From NCBI GenBank assembly GCA_903904815.1, contig CAIVDU010000107.1, positions 22,000 through 85,999 of the forward strand: DNA of 64,000 nt. The letters run 5' to 3'. This DNA is from an uncultured Armatimonadota bacterium. Its GTDB lineage: Bacteria > Armatimonadota > Fimbriimonadia > Fimbriimonadales > Fimbriimonadaceae. Of the stretch, positions 55,301-63,803 are shown in pieces (the first letter of the stretch is position 1; each line of letters begins with the position of its first letter). A model generated the notes under the pieces. That model saw only the letters and a program-made list of their open reading frames with translations, did no database searches and was not told the origin of the DNA. The translations under genes and the position numbers were made by a program.

Positions 55301-55404
55301 CCCTCGCGGTGACGGTCATCGGCGGACTCGCGTTTTCGACTCTTGTCACGTTGGTTTTCGGCCCGGTGCTCTACGCAACCATGAGAAGCGTTCGATCTCG
55401 GTAA
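52372..55404 (+). CDS. RND family efflux pump (AcrB/CzcA superfamily)
   Basis: 1010 aa. TTG start overlapping the adaptor stop (TTGA). Twelve membrane helices, with the proton-relay region GALAVGIGLVIDDAIVVVEN in helix 4 (double Asp) and PERL/PN1-type porter domains on each side of the duplication (first half: VSILPDVTFPRVLVIADSGE; second half: AKQLGTGFMPAMDEGAFILD). C-terminal GIVVKNGILLLDRAIEAEHS is typical of HAE-type drug pumps. Substrate unknown; metal-type motifs (CzcA DFG..DGA) are absent. Third gene of the efflux operon. Confidence 0.95.
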   Translation: MTLSEYATRHIKPILFTIAVLCLMGIVAYQSFPVSILPDVTFPRVLVIADSGERPISSMEAIIARPIEEALATVPNVKRIQSRTERGSTEISVDFNWGTDILTAEGLVNAKVNEVRSTFPAETRTETERMNPTVFPVVGLTLDSSTLSQSELYNLAMYTLRPRLSRVDGVARVVVQGGRAPEIQVIVRPERLAALKISLSDVVQAISNSNLVQSVGKVERRYQQLSVLVDGQVADSSALGKIVVTSKNGVPIPLSDLATVSPSVEDRLTVVSANGHESVLLNVIRQPSANTVAMASAVQAEMAQLKASLPAGTKLGVFYDQSILVRDAIQSVGEAVLIGAVLAVVVLLLFLRNLRATLVTAAIIPMTVLVTFLLMRVAGLSLNLMTLGALAVGIGLVIDDAIVVVENVFKHLPGASDLRAAVAAASKEIAAPMISSTLTTVVVFLPLSLLEGVAGAFFAALAVTLTIAVLASLFLALMASPSLCAAFLKSEGHHGHGRMFERILQLYATTLAFGLKHKWLVPVCAIALLAATSLIAKQLGTGFMPAMDEGAFILDYTTPPGTSLTESDRLLQKIDQILKDTPEVASFSRRTGTELGFSITEPNRGDYAVMLKTDRHRAIDDVIDDVRKDVLAHVPGVDIDFSQVLQDLIGDLAGQPAPIDIKLFGEDKEKLQTVAQDLAKKLGEVKGLADLKSGVVEAGPEYTLRVDPARTGRYGLTTTSVADQAEAAMLGTVATKVIQNDRQVPVRVRYPAELRITPDTMASIPILTTGGYTVPLGSLGTFETHDGAAESYRENQRRVLDVTASLEGIDLGTAITKVKEILSKTDLPAGVSVTIAGQYESQQQSFKNLLQVLGVAILLVYAVMLFQFRSFTAPTVILLIMPLGLFGAVLALKLTGTAINVSSFMGAIMLVGIVVKNGILLLDRAIEAEHSGMGVHEAVIDAGRQRIRPILMTSLTAILGLFPLALGIGAGAEMQKPLAVTVIGGLAFSTLVTLVFGPVLYATMRSVRSR

Positions 55405-55504
55405 TCCGAAGCTCGAGTCCCAATCCTTAGAGGGCTCTCAGATTTCTGGTCGGAAGAATCCCCTTAACAAACCCAGTCCGGGCTACGGGATAACCTAGCG
55501 GGTG

Positions 55505-56440
55505 ATGATCTCGATTCTGTGCGCAAGCCTCATCCTTCAGTCCTCGCCGCTCGTTGCCGGGAAGACCTACGACGTTCCCGGCGGTGGGAGATTCGACTAC
55601 ATGGCGGTCGACTCGAAATACCATCGGGTGTTTGCGACCCATGGAACTGCCCAGACCCTGAGCGTTCTTGATCTCAAGACCGGCAAGGAATCCGAGATCA
55701 AGTGTGGTCAAGTGAACGGCGTTCAGGTCGACGAGAAGCTCAGCCGCGTGTTCGTCACCGGCGGTGGTCAAACGCTGGTCGCCCTCGACCGAAAGACACT
55801 CGCCAAGCTGAATGAAGTTGCCCTGGAAGGGCCCGGTGACGATCTTGCCATTGATACCAAGCGAGAGCAGCTCTATGTTTGCCACGACGATGGCGAAGAT
55901 GTTTGGGTATTCGACGCGAGCACGCTTAAGAAGCTGGCCACCGTAAAAGTCGCCGGCGCACCCGAGTACATCGAGTACGACGCGAAGACGGACAAGCTGT
56001 ACCAGAACATTAAGCCAACCGACCAGATTCAGGTAATCGATCCCATCAAGAAGGCCGTATCCGTTTCATGGCCGACCGGTGAGGAGAAGGGACCTCATGG
56101 TCTTGCCTTGGACCGAAAGACTGGAATTGGATTCTCGGCCGGAAGCAACGGCAAGCTGATCGCGTTTGACATCAAGTCCGGGAAGATCCTGTCCACCGTC
56201 GACATCGCAGCCGGCACCGACCAGATTGCCATGGACTACGGCCTTGGCCGCGTCTACTGCGCAAGCAGAGGGTTCATTTCGGTGGTGCAAGAAACGTCAG
56301 ACGGGGCGAAACTGCTCGGAAATGTGGTTTCACCTAAGGGAGCGCACACCATTGCTGTCGATCCCACCACTCACGACGTTTGGGTCTGCTTCGGAAACGC
56401 GCAGGGCGCCTATCTCCAGAAGTTTTCCGTCGCGAAATGA
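55505..56440 (+). CDS. Exported YncE-like beta-propeller protein
   Basis: 311 aa from ATG at 55505 (a GTG one codon earlier is also in frame). Short signal peptide (MISILCASLILQSSPLVAG). Repeats of about 40 residues with the YVTN/NHL-like pattern (FDYMAVDSKYHRVFATHG; DLAIDTKREQLYVCHDDGED; HTIAVDPTTHDVWVCFGNAQ) form a seven-bladed propeller. Role unknown; binding of a ligand or partner outside the membrane is likely. It may share the RND transcript (100-nt gap). Confidence 0.85.
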   Translation: MISILCASLILQSSPLVAGKTYDVPGGGRFDYMAVDSKYHRVFATHGTAQTLSVLDLKTGKESEIKCGQVNGVQVDEKLSRVFVTGGGQTLVALDRKTLAKLNEVALEGPGDDLAIDTKREQLYVCHDDGEDVWVFDASTLKKLATVKVAGAPEYIEYDAKTDKLYQNIKPTDQIQVIDPIKKAVSVSWPTGEEKGPHGLALDRKTGIGFSAGSNGKLIAFDIKSGKILSTVDIAAGTDQIAMDYGLGRVYCASRGFISVVQETSDGAKLLGNVVSPKGAHTIAVDPTTHDVWVCFGNAQGAYLQKFSVAK

Positions 56441-56441
56441 C

Positions 56442-58475
56442 CTAAGCCGCCGGTTCCTGCGGCAATAACTCCGACGCCGGGTGATTAAGTTCACCCAGCA
56501 TCTGTGCTGGGAGCGAAACCGTGAACTTCGCCCCACATCCAAGGGCACTCTTCACAAGGATCTGCCCGCCCATCGCTTCTACTAACCGCTTGGTGAGCGG
56601 TAAGCCCAGCCCGGTTCCTTCAACGTTGGTCTTGTCCGCGCCGAGACGATCGAACGGGACAAACAGCCTCTCCATGGACTCCTCTGGAATACCTGGGCCA
56701 TCGTCCTCCACATGGAACAAGACTCGGCCCGGTTCCAACGAAAGGCTCAGCTCAACGGAACCCTTGTCTCTTGTGTACTTGATTCCGTTTGAGAGCAGAT
56801 TTAACAGCACTTGCTTGAGCCTTTGGGCATCCGCAAAAACGGAGACAGGCCCATCGGGGAACGTGGTTCGAAGTTTGACGTCGCGCTGATCGGCAAGCGG
56901 CTGCACGAGAGCGATCGCTTCCTGAACGAGTCGATTCGCCACCACCGGCTCGAGCTGAAACGAGATGTTTCCAGACTCGATCCGAGAAATGTCCAGGACT
57001 TCGTTGATCAGGCCCAGAAGATGGCGACCGGCTTGAAGAATGTGCCCAACCGACTCGTTGGAGTCTTCTCCAAGATCATCCATTTCCAGGAGTTGACCGA
57101 AGCCCAAAATTGCGTTCAGCGGAGTCCTCAGTTCGTGACTCATCCGAGAGAGGAACTCGCTCTTCCCCCGGTTCGCCTTCTCCGCTTCTTCTTTGGCTGA
57201 CTTGAGTTCCTCTTCCGCCCGCTTTCTCTCGGTGATGTCGCGCAGAAACGCCACGTACGTCAGGGTCTCGTCCTGTCCAACCGCAGTCCAAGCAAACTCA
57301 AGCGGGAACGAACTGCCGTCTCTTCGATGTGCTTTGATCACGACCCGGCGGTTCAATGCCTCTGGGTGTGTGAGCGACCGAAACATCTCCTGATCGAGTG
57401 AGTCACCGAACTCCGGAGAAATCACTAAGCCCACGAAGTCGCGCCCCAGGGCCTCCTCTACAAGCCACCCAAAAATGACTTCGCACTGCCGATTCCAACC
57501 GGTCACTAGACCACTAAAATCGATGGCCACCATTCCGTCCATGGCACTCTCGACGGTTAGCCGGAACTTCTCTTCGCTGGCCAGCAGCGCGAATTCCGCC
57601 TTCTTGTGCTCCGTGATGTCGAGAATCATGCCGTCCCAGTGGATGGTTCCGTTGAGCCGATACTCGGGTCGCGATACTCCCTTCGTCCACTTCACTTCGC
57701 CGTAGGGAAGAACAAGGCGTCCCTCGTAATCCCAAACACTTCCGGTTACCGCAGACTCAAAAATGGTTTGATGAAGTCGGTCGGCGTCGTCGGGATGGAC
57801 ATAGCTAAAGAGGAGCGAGGGATCCGAGACCAAGACTTCTGGTTCGAGACCTAACAGCTCGCGGCTGCCTCCGCCTACGAAGGGGATAGAATGCGATCCA
57901 TCCTGGTGCAATTCATATTGGAACAGCATCCCGGGGAGGTTGTCGGAGACTCTCTTGTACCGCGCTTGGCTTTCGGCCAGAGCCCGTTCGACTTCAAGTT
58001 TGAACGCCCCTTCCCCGCTCCTCGAGAGTCGCTCGCGCCGGGCGCTCAGCTGATCCGAAGCAATTTCGGAGATCGTGTGGAGTGATTGCCGAAGGTTCTT
58101 CCCTAAACGAAGCGGTTCTCCGTTGAGCAGGATGAGCGCCCCAAGCGGATCTCCGTCGCTCGCGGCTAAGGGAACGATCACGAGAAATTGAACTTCTGCC
58201 GGCAAGGCAATCTTCCATTGAGACGTGTTCTCAATGATCACGAGCTCGTAATGGGCAGCAAGTCCTCCAAGCGCGTTGAGGAGGTCATCGGTCAGGAATC
58301 CCAGGTCGCCCTTTTCCGACACGATTCGGAGAACAGGACCCTCCTGGGCAACGAACAGCGCAGCTGAGACTTCGATGGAGCTGCAGCACAACTCGGCAAG
58401 CCGATCAAGCGTCGCCCGATCGCAGTGTTGAGAAATATCTTCGCCTTGGTCGGGGGGAATTCTTTCGAGAACCAA
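56442..58475 (-). CDS. GAF-PAS-PAS sensor histidine kinase, cytosolic
   Basis: 677 aa. Starts at TTG 58475, preceded immediately by stop codons. GAF-like domain (about 15-145), a PAS with PAC (about 170-290), a second PAS (about 300-420), coiled linker, HisKA with the phosphoacceptor in FLSRMSHELRTPLNAILGFG, and ATPase (GIKYTRDKG; VEDDGPGIPEESMERL; GTGLGLPLTKRLVEAMGG). No membrane helix. No response regulator is adjacent, so it is an orphan kinase. Sensing is intracellular. Confidence 0.93.
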   Translation of the reverse strand: MVLERIPPDQGEDISQHCDRATLDRLAELCCSSIEVSAALFVAQEGPVLRIVSEKGDLGFLTDDLLNALGGLAAHYELVIIENTSQWKIALPAEVQFLVIVPLAASDGDPLGALILLNGEPLRLGKNLRQSLHTISEIASDQLSARRERLSRSGEGAFKLEVERALAESQARYKRVSDNLPGMLFQYELHQDGSHSIPFVGGGSRELLGLEPEVLVSDPSLLFSYVHPDDADRLHQTIFESAVTGSVWDYEGRLVLPYGEVKWTKGVSRPEYRLNGTIHWDGMILDITEHKKAEFALLASEEKFRLTVESAMDGMVAIDFSGLVTGWNRQCEVIFGWLVEEALGRDFVGLVISPEFGDSLDQEMFRSLTHPEALNRRVVIKAHRRDGSSFPLEFAWTAVGQDETLTYVAFLRDITERKRAEEELKSAKEEAEKANRGKSEFLSRMSHELRTPLNAILGFGQLLEMDDLGEDSNESVGHILQAGRHLLGLINEVLDISRIESGNISFQLEPVVANRLVQEAIALVQPLADQRDVKLRTTFPDGPVSVFADAQRLKQVLLNLLSNGIKYTRDKGSVELSLSLEPGRVLFHVEDDGPGIPEESMERLFVPFDRLGADKTNVEGTGLGLPLTKRLVEAMGGQILVKSALGCGAKFTVSLPAQMLGELNHPASELLPQEPAA

Positions 58476-58802
58476 CTATCACCAATCGGAGCCGCGCACG
58501 GCAAGCTACCTTTCAATGTTCGGATCGTTTTATTGGGCTCAAGAGACCCGAATTCGAGTTCGATACCAGTCTTTTTCAACAAAAGCCTGTGAAAGCAATA
58601 TTGAATATATATTTCTAGGTTCGCCCGGAAGTTTTCGGAACCTAAAAATCCCAGTTTCGTTCGCATGCCAGGCTTCATGGGTCCAACTGCTTGGGTCGGA
58701 GCGGGGGTTGTGGTTAACCGCCCCATCCGTCAACACCGCGTCGTCCTGAGTCCCCGACCACCTTGGAATCACTCCCAAGCGGACCTCTGCGGCCTGCAAA
58801 TT

Positions 58803-58900
58803 GATATGAAAGTATTCAGTTCGCAGCCTGCAGTTAGCAGCCGGATGGGATTCGAGTGAATCCTGCTTTCATCCCCGGTTTTGAGCGCCCCGGTCATGTT
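58803..58900 (-). repeat. Dispersed intergenic repeat, copy C (inverted)
   Basis: Read on the minus strand: AACATGACCGGGGCGCTCAA, GGGGATGAAAGCAGGATTCA, then CTGCTAACTGCAGGCTGCG and ending TACTTTCATATC. The ATGAAAG/CTTTCAT ends are intact. The match may continue rightward to about 58925. It lies in a 606-nt gap that has no gene. Confidence 0.7.
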
Positions 58901-59081
58901 AGCTGCGAACTGCTGGCTTCTGCAGAACGATTCCTGTCTCCGCAGTCGGCCTACCAACTCGACGCATGGACCCGCCGGGAGTTCCGATCAAAAATTGTCG
59001 GCTTCATGGGGAGTTAAACGACGATCCACTTCGGCCTCATCGCGCTTTAAGGTCCGAAAACGGCGAGTATGGCTACGCCGC

Positions 59082-60566
59082 ATGCGTAAGAATGGTCACG
59101 TGGTAACGAATGCGGAGTCTGGTTATAAGGCGCTCTTAGCCCGGGACACTCGGTTTGATGGCGTGTTCTTCGTCGGAGTCACCACGACCGGGATCTATTG
59201 TCGTCCGATCTGCCCGGCGAAGACTCCTGGGCAAGACCGGTGCGAGTTCTACACGAGCGCGGCGGCGGCTGAAAAAGCCGGATTTCGCCCATGCCTTCGA
59301 TGCCGGCCGGAGCTTGCGCCCGGGAGAGCGCACGTCGACGCAGTTGGACGACTCGCGTCTCAAGCATTTAGTCGGATCGAGGACGGCGCGCTCGACGAGA
59401 TCAGCGTAGACGAGTTGGCCGCCGAACTCGATGTCTCTGCTCGTCACCTTCGAAGAGCCGTCGAACGAGCATACGGGGTGAGTCCAATCGAACTTGCCCA
59501 AACTCACCGGCTCCTTACCGCGAAGAGACTTCTGACCGACACGACCCTGTCCATCGGAGAAGTGGCGTTCGCGGCCGGGTTTTCTAGTCTTCGAAGGTTC
59601 AACGCCCTGTTCTTGGAGAGGTACCGAATGAATCCCGGAGACATCCGCCGATCGGGGAAAGGACGCAATGGCCTAGAGACGTTGATGTGTGAGACGCCCT
59701 ACCGAGAGCCCTTTGATTGGGAAGCCATGCTCCGGTTTCTGGCCCGACGCTCAATCAAAGGGGTCGAGGAGGTTTCTTCGAGCACCTACCGCCGAACCAT
59801 GACCCTAAAGGGACGACGAGGCTTTGTTTCCGTCCAAAACGACACCGTGCGAAAGGTTCTCCAGATCGACGTTTCCGCGAGTTTGGCAGCGGTCCTCCCG
59901 CTCGTGGTCGCCCGAATCAAGCGCCTATTCGATACCGCCACCGACCCAGGACCCATCTTAGAACGGCTCGGCCCGCTCGCGATTCAGAACCCCGGACTAC
60001 GGGTCCCCGGGGCGGTCGATGGGTTCGAAGTCGCGGTACGCGGGATTTTGGGGCAACAGGTGAGCGTTGCCGGAGCAACCACGATCGCTGGGCGTCTTGT
60101 CGCCCGATTTGGAGACCCTATCGATACCCCCTGGCCGGAACTCACCCATACATTCCCGAGTGCCGAAACCCTTTCGCAAGTCGACGCCGATGAAATCTCG
60201 ATTCTAGGGATGCCGAGAAAGCGCGGAGCCACCATCGTGGCTCTCGCAACCGCCGTCGAAGTTGGCGAGATTCCGCTAAGGCCGGGCAGACAAACGGAAC
60301 CGGTCCTTGCCGCTTTGAAAGCGCTTCCCGGAATCGGCGACTGGACGGCTCAGTACATTGCGATGAGAGCCCTGTCCTGGCCGGACGCATTTCCTCATGC
60401 CGATCTCGGCGTTCGAAAGGCCTTGGGCCTGACCCTCGATCGAGAGGTTCTTGCCATCGCCGAACAGTGGCGCCCCTGGCGCGCCTATGCCACGTTTCAC
60501 CTTTGGCAATCGCTTGAGATGGCCCCGACCCCAGCGGAGCCACCCGCACCGGAGAACTCGAAATGA
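59082..60566 (+). CDS. Ada-AlkA fusion: AraC-type alkylation regulator and DNA-3-methyladenine glycosylase
   Basis: 494 aa from ATG at 59082; in-frame codons back to 58881 lie in repeat-bearing sequence. Zn-binding Ada domain with four Cys (TTTGIYCRPICPA; AGFRPCLRCRPE), where the first can accept methyl groups. AraC helix-turn-helix (LSIGEVAFAAGFSSLRRFNA). AlkA N-domain, then the HhH-GPD glycosylase (LPGIGDWTAQYIAMRALSW) with the catalytic Asp in FPHADLG. It removes alkylated purines and activates the alkylation response. The O6-methylguanine function is provided by the next gene (ATGA overlap). Confidence 0.93.
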   Translation: MRKNGHVVTNAESGYKALLARDTRFDGVFFVGVTTTGIYCRPICPAKTPGQDRCEFYTSAAAAEKAGFRPCLRCRPELAPGRAHVDAVGRLASQAFSRIEDGALDEISVDELAAELDVSARHLRRAVERAYGVSPIELAQTHRLLTAKRLLTDTTLSIGEVAFAAGFSSLRRFNALFLERYRMNPGDIRRSGKGRNGLETLMCETPYREPFDWEAMLRFLARRSIKGVEEVSSSTYRRTMTLKGRRGFVSVQNDTVRKVLQIDVSASLAAVLPLVVARIKRLFDTATDPGPILERLGPLAIQNPGLRVPGAVDGFEVAVRGILGQQVSVAGATTIAGRLVARFGDPIDTPWPELTHTFPSAETLSQVDADEISILGMPRKRGATIVALATAVEVGEIPLRPGRQTEPVLAALKALPGIGDWTAQYIAMRALSWPDAFPHADLGVRKALGLTLDREVLAIAEQWRPWRAYATFHLWQSLEMAPTPAEPPAPENSK

Positions 60567-61066
60567 CCTACTACTCACTTCTTCCAAGCCCAATCGACGA
60601 TCTACTCCTCCTCTCCGATGGCGAAGCGCTTGAAGGACTCTTTATGGGCGATCACCAGAAAGGACCGGGCATCTCGCCCGACTGGATCCGCGATGAATCA
60701 GTGCCTGTATTGGCACAGACAAGAGCGCAATTGCTGGCCTACTTTGCCGGTGAGCTTCGCGAGTTCCATCTCCCTCTGAAGATGTCGGGAACCTCCTTCC
60801 AGAGCATGGTTTGGCAAGGCTTAAAGGACATCCCCTACGGCGTGACCATCTCCTACGGCGAGTTCGCAAAACGACTCGGCGTCCCCAACTCCTCCCGAGC
60901 CGTGGGCCTAGCCAACGGCCGCAACCCCATCTCCATCGTCGTCCCCTGCCACCGAGTCATCGGCGCGAATGGCAAACTCACCGGCTACGGCGGCGGCCTC
61001 CCTCGAAAACAAGCCTTGTTGGAACTCGAGGGAGTCGATCTCGGAAAACAAGGATCTTTGTTCTAA
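60563..61066 (+). CDS. ogt: Methylated-DNA--protein-cysteine methyltransferase
   Basis: 167 aa. C-terminal active site ISIVVPCHRVIGANGKLTGY with the acceptor Cys in PCHRV. Helix-turn-helix and Arg finger in SYGEFAKRLGVPNSSRAVGL ANGRNP. Transfers the O6-methyl of guanine to itself and is not reused. ATGA overlap with the Ada-AlkA gene shows an alkylation-repair operon. Confidence 0.95.
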   Translation: MTYYSLLPSPIDDLLLLSDGEALEGLFMGDHQKGPGISPDWIRDESVPVLAQTRAQLLAYFAGELREFHLPLKMSGTSFQSMVWQGLKDIPYGVTISYGEFAKRLGVPNSSRAVGLANGRNPISIVVPCHRVIGANGKLTGYGGGLPRKQALLELEGVDLGKQGSLF

Positions 61067-61242
61067 CTCTTGAGCTTCGAGGCCCTTTTCGAACCTATCG
61101 GCGAGAGCGACTCCGTAGCTTGGGCTATCTTCATCGTCTAATTCTGACCAGGTTGTAATTTAGCCGCCCCAAACCCCCTAGCACCCGTCATCCTGAGCTC
61201 GCGAAGGACCTCCGCCTGTGGTCGGAGCTTCTGGAGTGGTCA
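61067..61242. other. Intergenic stretch with a common dispersed motif
   Basis: 176 nt with no gene. It contains CATCCTGAGCTCGCGAAGGA (61189-61208), a version of a GTCATCCTGAG..GCGAAGGATCT motif. A related stretch is at 4768-4795. No terminator found. Confidence 0.4.
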
Positions 61243-61716
61243 CTAACTGGAGTTCACGGGCATTTTGTTGGTTGAAGGTAGTAAATCCAATCGCTCGGCT
61301 ACCGCACAGAAAACCATCGATTCAAAAGTGCCTTTCCCCGCCGCTACCACGGTATCTCCTAGGTTCGGTTCCAGGATCAGGAGCCAGTCATAGGGGCTTC
61401 CGAAGTCCTTTATGGTCCCATTGAGTTCGCGAAGGTCTGTCTCCGAGAAGATGCCTTGAAACTGGGCGAGGTCTTCCGAGACGAGCCGAATGCTTGCACA
61501 GGCGACATTCATGGGAATAACGTGGCTGAACCCAATTAGCTTGGGCTGTGCATCACGGTATATCCCGATAAGAATGAAGCCACCAAGCGCGATGCGAAAC
61601 CGGAGACTCATGGTTCCGTCATTCTCCAAATCGATGCCTACAAACTCCGAGTCATGAATGTCGATGTTTGATATCCGACCGAAACTCACTTCTGGCTTAA
61701 ACCATTCAGTGTTCAT
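61243..61716 (-). CDS. Immunity-like protein of unknown family beside an Rhs remnant
   Basis: 157 aa, soluble. AGGA 6 nt before ATG. Acidic, with alternating hydrophobic strands (SLRFRIALGGFILIGIYRD) and a long C-terminal helix; size and acidic character match small immunity proteins. No family motif is recognised. It directly follows an Rhs C-terminal remnant on the same strand, the usual place for the cognate immunity gene. Confidence 0.6.
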   Translation of the reverse strand: MNTEWFKPEVSFGRISNIDIHDSEFVGIDLENDGTMSLRFRIALGGFILIGIYRDAQPKLIGFSHVIPMNVACASIRLVSEDLAQFQGIFSETDLRELNGTIKDFGSPYDWLLILEPNLGDTVVAAGKGTFESMVFCAVAERLDLLPSTNKMPVNSS

Positions 61717-61860
61717 AAATTATCCTGTACATCTTGTGGGATTCAAGTGCCTAACACGGGCCTCTAGTTTCGAAGTCAGAGATTTAAACCTAATCGCGAA
61801 CCTAGATGCCGTAAAGCAACTAGTAGTTTTGCTTACAGTTCGTTCGCTAGTCGCAGAAGC

Positions 61861-62494
61861 TCACCAGAATTTTACGCTTCTATATACGGGCGGCGGCTCG
61901 CTTGGTTTACCCCATGGGGCAGGAAGCGGATCTGGGTCATTCGGGTCTAAAGGTACTGGGCCTCCGCAGATTCCGCCAGGATAATCATGCCCGTGGTGTC
62001 TGGGACGTTCCCTCGTTCTTTCCCACTCGGGTGTCGAGACCGTTGTAGGTGTACGTGTAGGTGGAACCTGATGGGTTTGTGATGCTGGTGACTTGACCTT
62101 CGTAGTCGTAGTTAAGCGTCGTGGTTCCTGCGCTGGAGACCACCGTCTTCGTCCGTCCGTCGGAGGCGTAGGTGTAGCTCTTCGTGCTTGTCGAAGTGAG
62201 CTTGTCGCCGTTATCGACGGTGTAGGTGTCGGTGACTCCACCGAGCGTCTTGGACGTTCGGTTGCCATTGGCATCATAGGTGTGCGAAGCCGAGTAGCTC
62301 GGGTTGCTCTCAGCGAGTAACTGGTCGGCGTTGTCGTACGTGTAGCTCGTAGTCGTGGAGCCGACCGTCTTCGACGAGAGGTTGCGCGCTGGATTGCAGA
62401 CATAGCTCTCAGACACGAGCACCGTAGCACTTGAGTTCGCATGAGACACCGATGTCTTTCGGTTGCGGTTGTCGTAAAGGGCCGCGACCTTCAT
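61861..62494 (-). pseudogene. Rhs/YD-repeat protein fragment, truncated and frameshifted
   Basis: From 62494 the frame reads YD repeats (LYDNRNRKTSV; TSYTYDNADQLLAESNPSYS; SHTYDANGNRTSK; TTTLNYDYEGQVTSITNPSG; YTYTYNGLDTRVGK) and stops at 61985. Another frame continues the sequence (HHGHDYPGGICGGPVPLDPN ... YRSVKFW) to a stop at 61861. A stop lies shortly upstream of 62494, so the N-terminal bulk is missing. This is an orphan Rhs C-terminal tip with its linker. Rhs proteins deliver toxins between cells. Confidence 0.75.
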
Positions 62495-62690
62495 ATACGG
62501 CGGTTGTTCTGGGTAAATATGCTTTCGCGAGCTCGTAAGAGTTCATTATCGTATGTCGTTTAGCTCAACTTCGACCCTGCGCGTCAAGAGAATTGCACTC
62601 GACGGGCAGTTGTAATGCTCCTAGCTATACAGCGATCTGAATGCCACCACGGGGAGGATGGGGCAGATGAATGGACCTGCCCCGCCTATG

Positions 62691-63035
62691 TTACTGAGTT
62701 CTCAGGTCCCGGTCGCTCGGGAGCCACTTAGCCTCCGAAACCAAGACGAAGGGCTGATACTCGAGCCCTGGGTCCCAGCTCACGCGCTTCTTGAAGATCA
62801 CGCACTTTGCAACCAGGTCCTGACCGACCAAGGAACAACCGTCAAGGACCTTCTGAATATCCAACTCTTCCGCGAGGATGAACGAGTGCTTCGCTTCACA
62901 ACCCGCAATGGCGTAAGCGAAGATTGAAGTGGGAGTATAAGTCAGTCTCACCTCGATCTCCTTTCGCACGTGAGGGACACCGGTTGGGCACTCGAGAAAG
63001 ATTGAGTCACACTCCCTCGGCCAGACTCTCGCCAT
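62691..63035 (-). CDS. Small protein of unknown function in the Rhs cassette
   Basis: 114 aa from ATG at 63035, overlapping the upstream gene by 29 nt. Several Cys (CDSIFLECPTG; GCSLVGQDLVAKCVIFKKR) and mixed alpha/beta character. No family recognised. The overlap and same strand suggest an operon with the next gene. It could be a small immunity protein, but the frame might start at a later GTG. Confidence 0.45.
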   Translation of the reverse strand: MARVWPRECDSIFLECPTGVPHVRKEIEVRLTYTPTSIFAYAIAGCEAKHSFILAEELDIQKVLDGCSLVGQDLVAKCVIFKKRVSWDPGLEYQPFVLVSEAKWLPSDRDLRTQ

Positions 63036-63531
63036 TCCACCTTAATCTTCGCGGTTCTAAAATGAGTTGCCCACGCGGATCCTGTGAACTGGGTTGAAAC
63101 CTCCATTGCTCTTCCCAATCCTCGAGATCCGCAACCGGCGAGACTTCTAAGGAGTATCCGCGAGTAAAGCAAAACTGCAATGCGCCATGTCGGCTAACCG
63201 TGACCGAGACAACCGAGATTGGGTCCGAACCAACGAGATCGTAGAAGAACTTCGCGTGCTGATCCCTTCGGTCATTTTCAGGGCCAAAATCTCCAGATTC
63301 AAGGTGGAAACGGGCAGGCCCTCGAATCACCCAATCACTTAGCACAGTCAGTCCGCAGTCTGTAATCGTTGCAGGCTCACCGTCCTCCATCACTGCTTCA
63401 ATTTCTGGACCGAAAGCAAAGACTTGGCGTCCTGCGTATCTCCACATATTTGTCAAAGGCTTTCCGACTATGGCCGAAAGTTCTCTTGCGACCATAGCCT
63501 GTTCCTTTTCGTTTAATGAATAAGTAAGCAT
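63007..63531 (-). CDS. Immunity-like protein of unknown family
   Basis: 174 aa, acidic, soluble (starts MLTYSLNEKEQAMVARELSA). It has the look of small immunity proteins: WRYAGRQVFAFGPEIEAVME, then a beta-rich middle (HLESGDFGPENDRRD; SVVSVTVSRHGALQFCFTRG). Family not recognised. Its place between Rhs tip remnants supports an immunity role; that is an inference. Confidence 0.6.
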   Translation of the reverse strand: MLTYSLNEKEQAMVARELSAIVGKPLTNMWRYAGRQVFAFGPEIEAVMEDGEPATITDCGLTVLSDWVIRGPARFHLESGDFGPENDRRDQHAKFFYDLVGSDPISVVSVTVSRHGALQFCFTRGYSLEVSPVADLEDWEEQWRFQPSSQDPRGQLILEPRRLRWNGESLAEGV

Positions 63532-63552
63532 GCCTGTATGACGCCCTAAATT

Positions 63553-63760
63553 TTATCCAATAGGAAATAGTATCGGGCCAAATTCAGGGATCGTAACCGT
63601 GGGAGATACAACAGGACGAATAATCGGCATTTGAGCCACAACTGGCCCGATAAACTTCGGATCGCCAGGTATCGAGGGTTTTTCTGGACCAGGATCCTGA
63701 CCTCGATCTAAGCCCTTTGGCAGATTCTTTCTGACGATTAGGGTTCCAAGAATGCATCCA
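63553..63760 (-). pseudogene. Pro-rich C-terminal fragment, possible Rhs tip remnant
   Basis: A frame without a proper start codon reads NLPKGLDRGQDPGPEKPSIP, then GDPKFIGPVVAQMPIIRPVV and SPTVTIPEFGPILFPIG, and stops at 63553. Composition resembles the Pro-rich tail of the Rhs fragment at 61861. It is 21 nt upstream of the immunity-like gene. Could be a broken toxin tip. Confidence 0.35.
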
Positions 63761-63766
63761 CGTGTC

Positions 63767-63794
63767 GCGGTTCCCTCCTTTCGGAGGGAACCGC
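63767..63794 (-). terminator. Perfect hairpin at the end of the rightmost gene
   Basis: GCGGTTCCCTCC and GGAGGGAACCGC form a perfect 12-bp stem with a 4-nt loop (GAAA on the minus strand), 10 nt after the stop of the rightmost gene. No T run. Confidence 0.6.
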
Positions 63795-63803
63795 TAACTG
63801 CTT

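Noticed and set aside
58881..59081. Extended N-terminus of the Ada-AlkA protein
   Set aside because: In-frame codons overlap the dispersed repeat and add 67 residues absent from Ada proteins; the ATG at 59082 fits the family.
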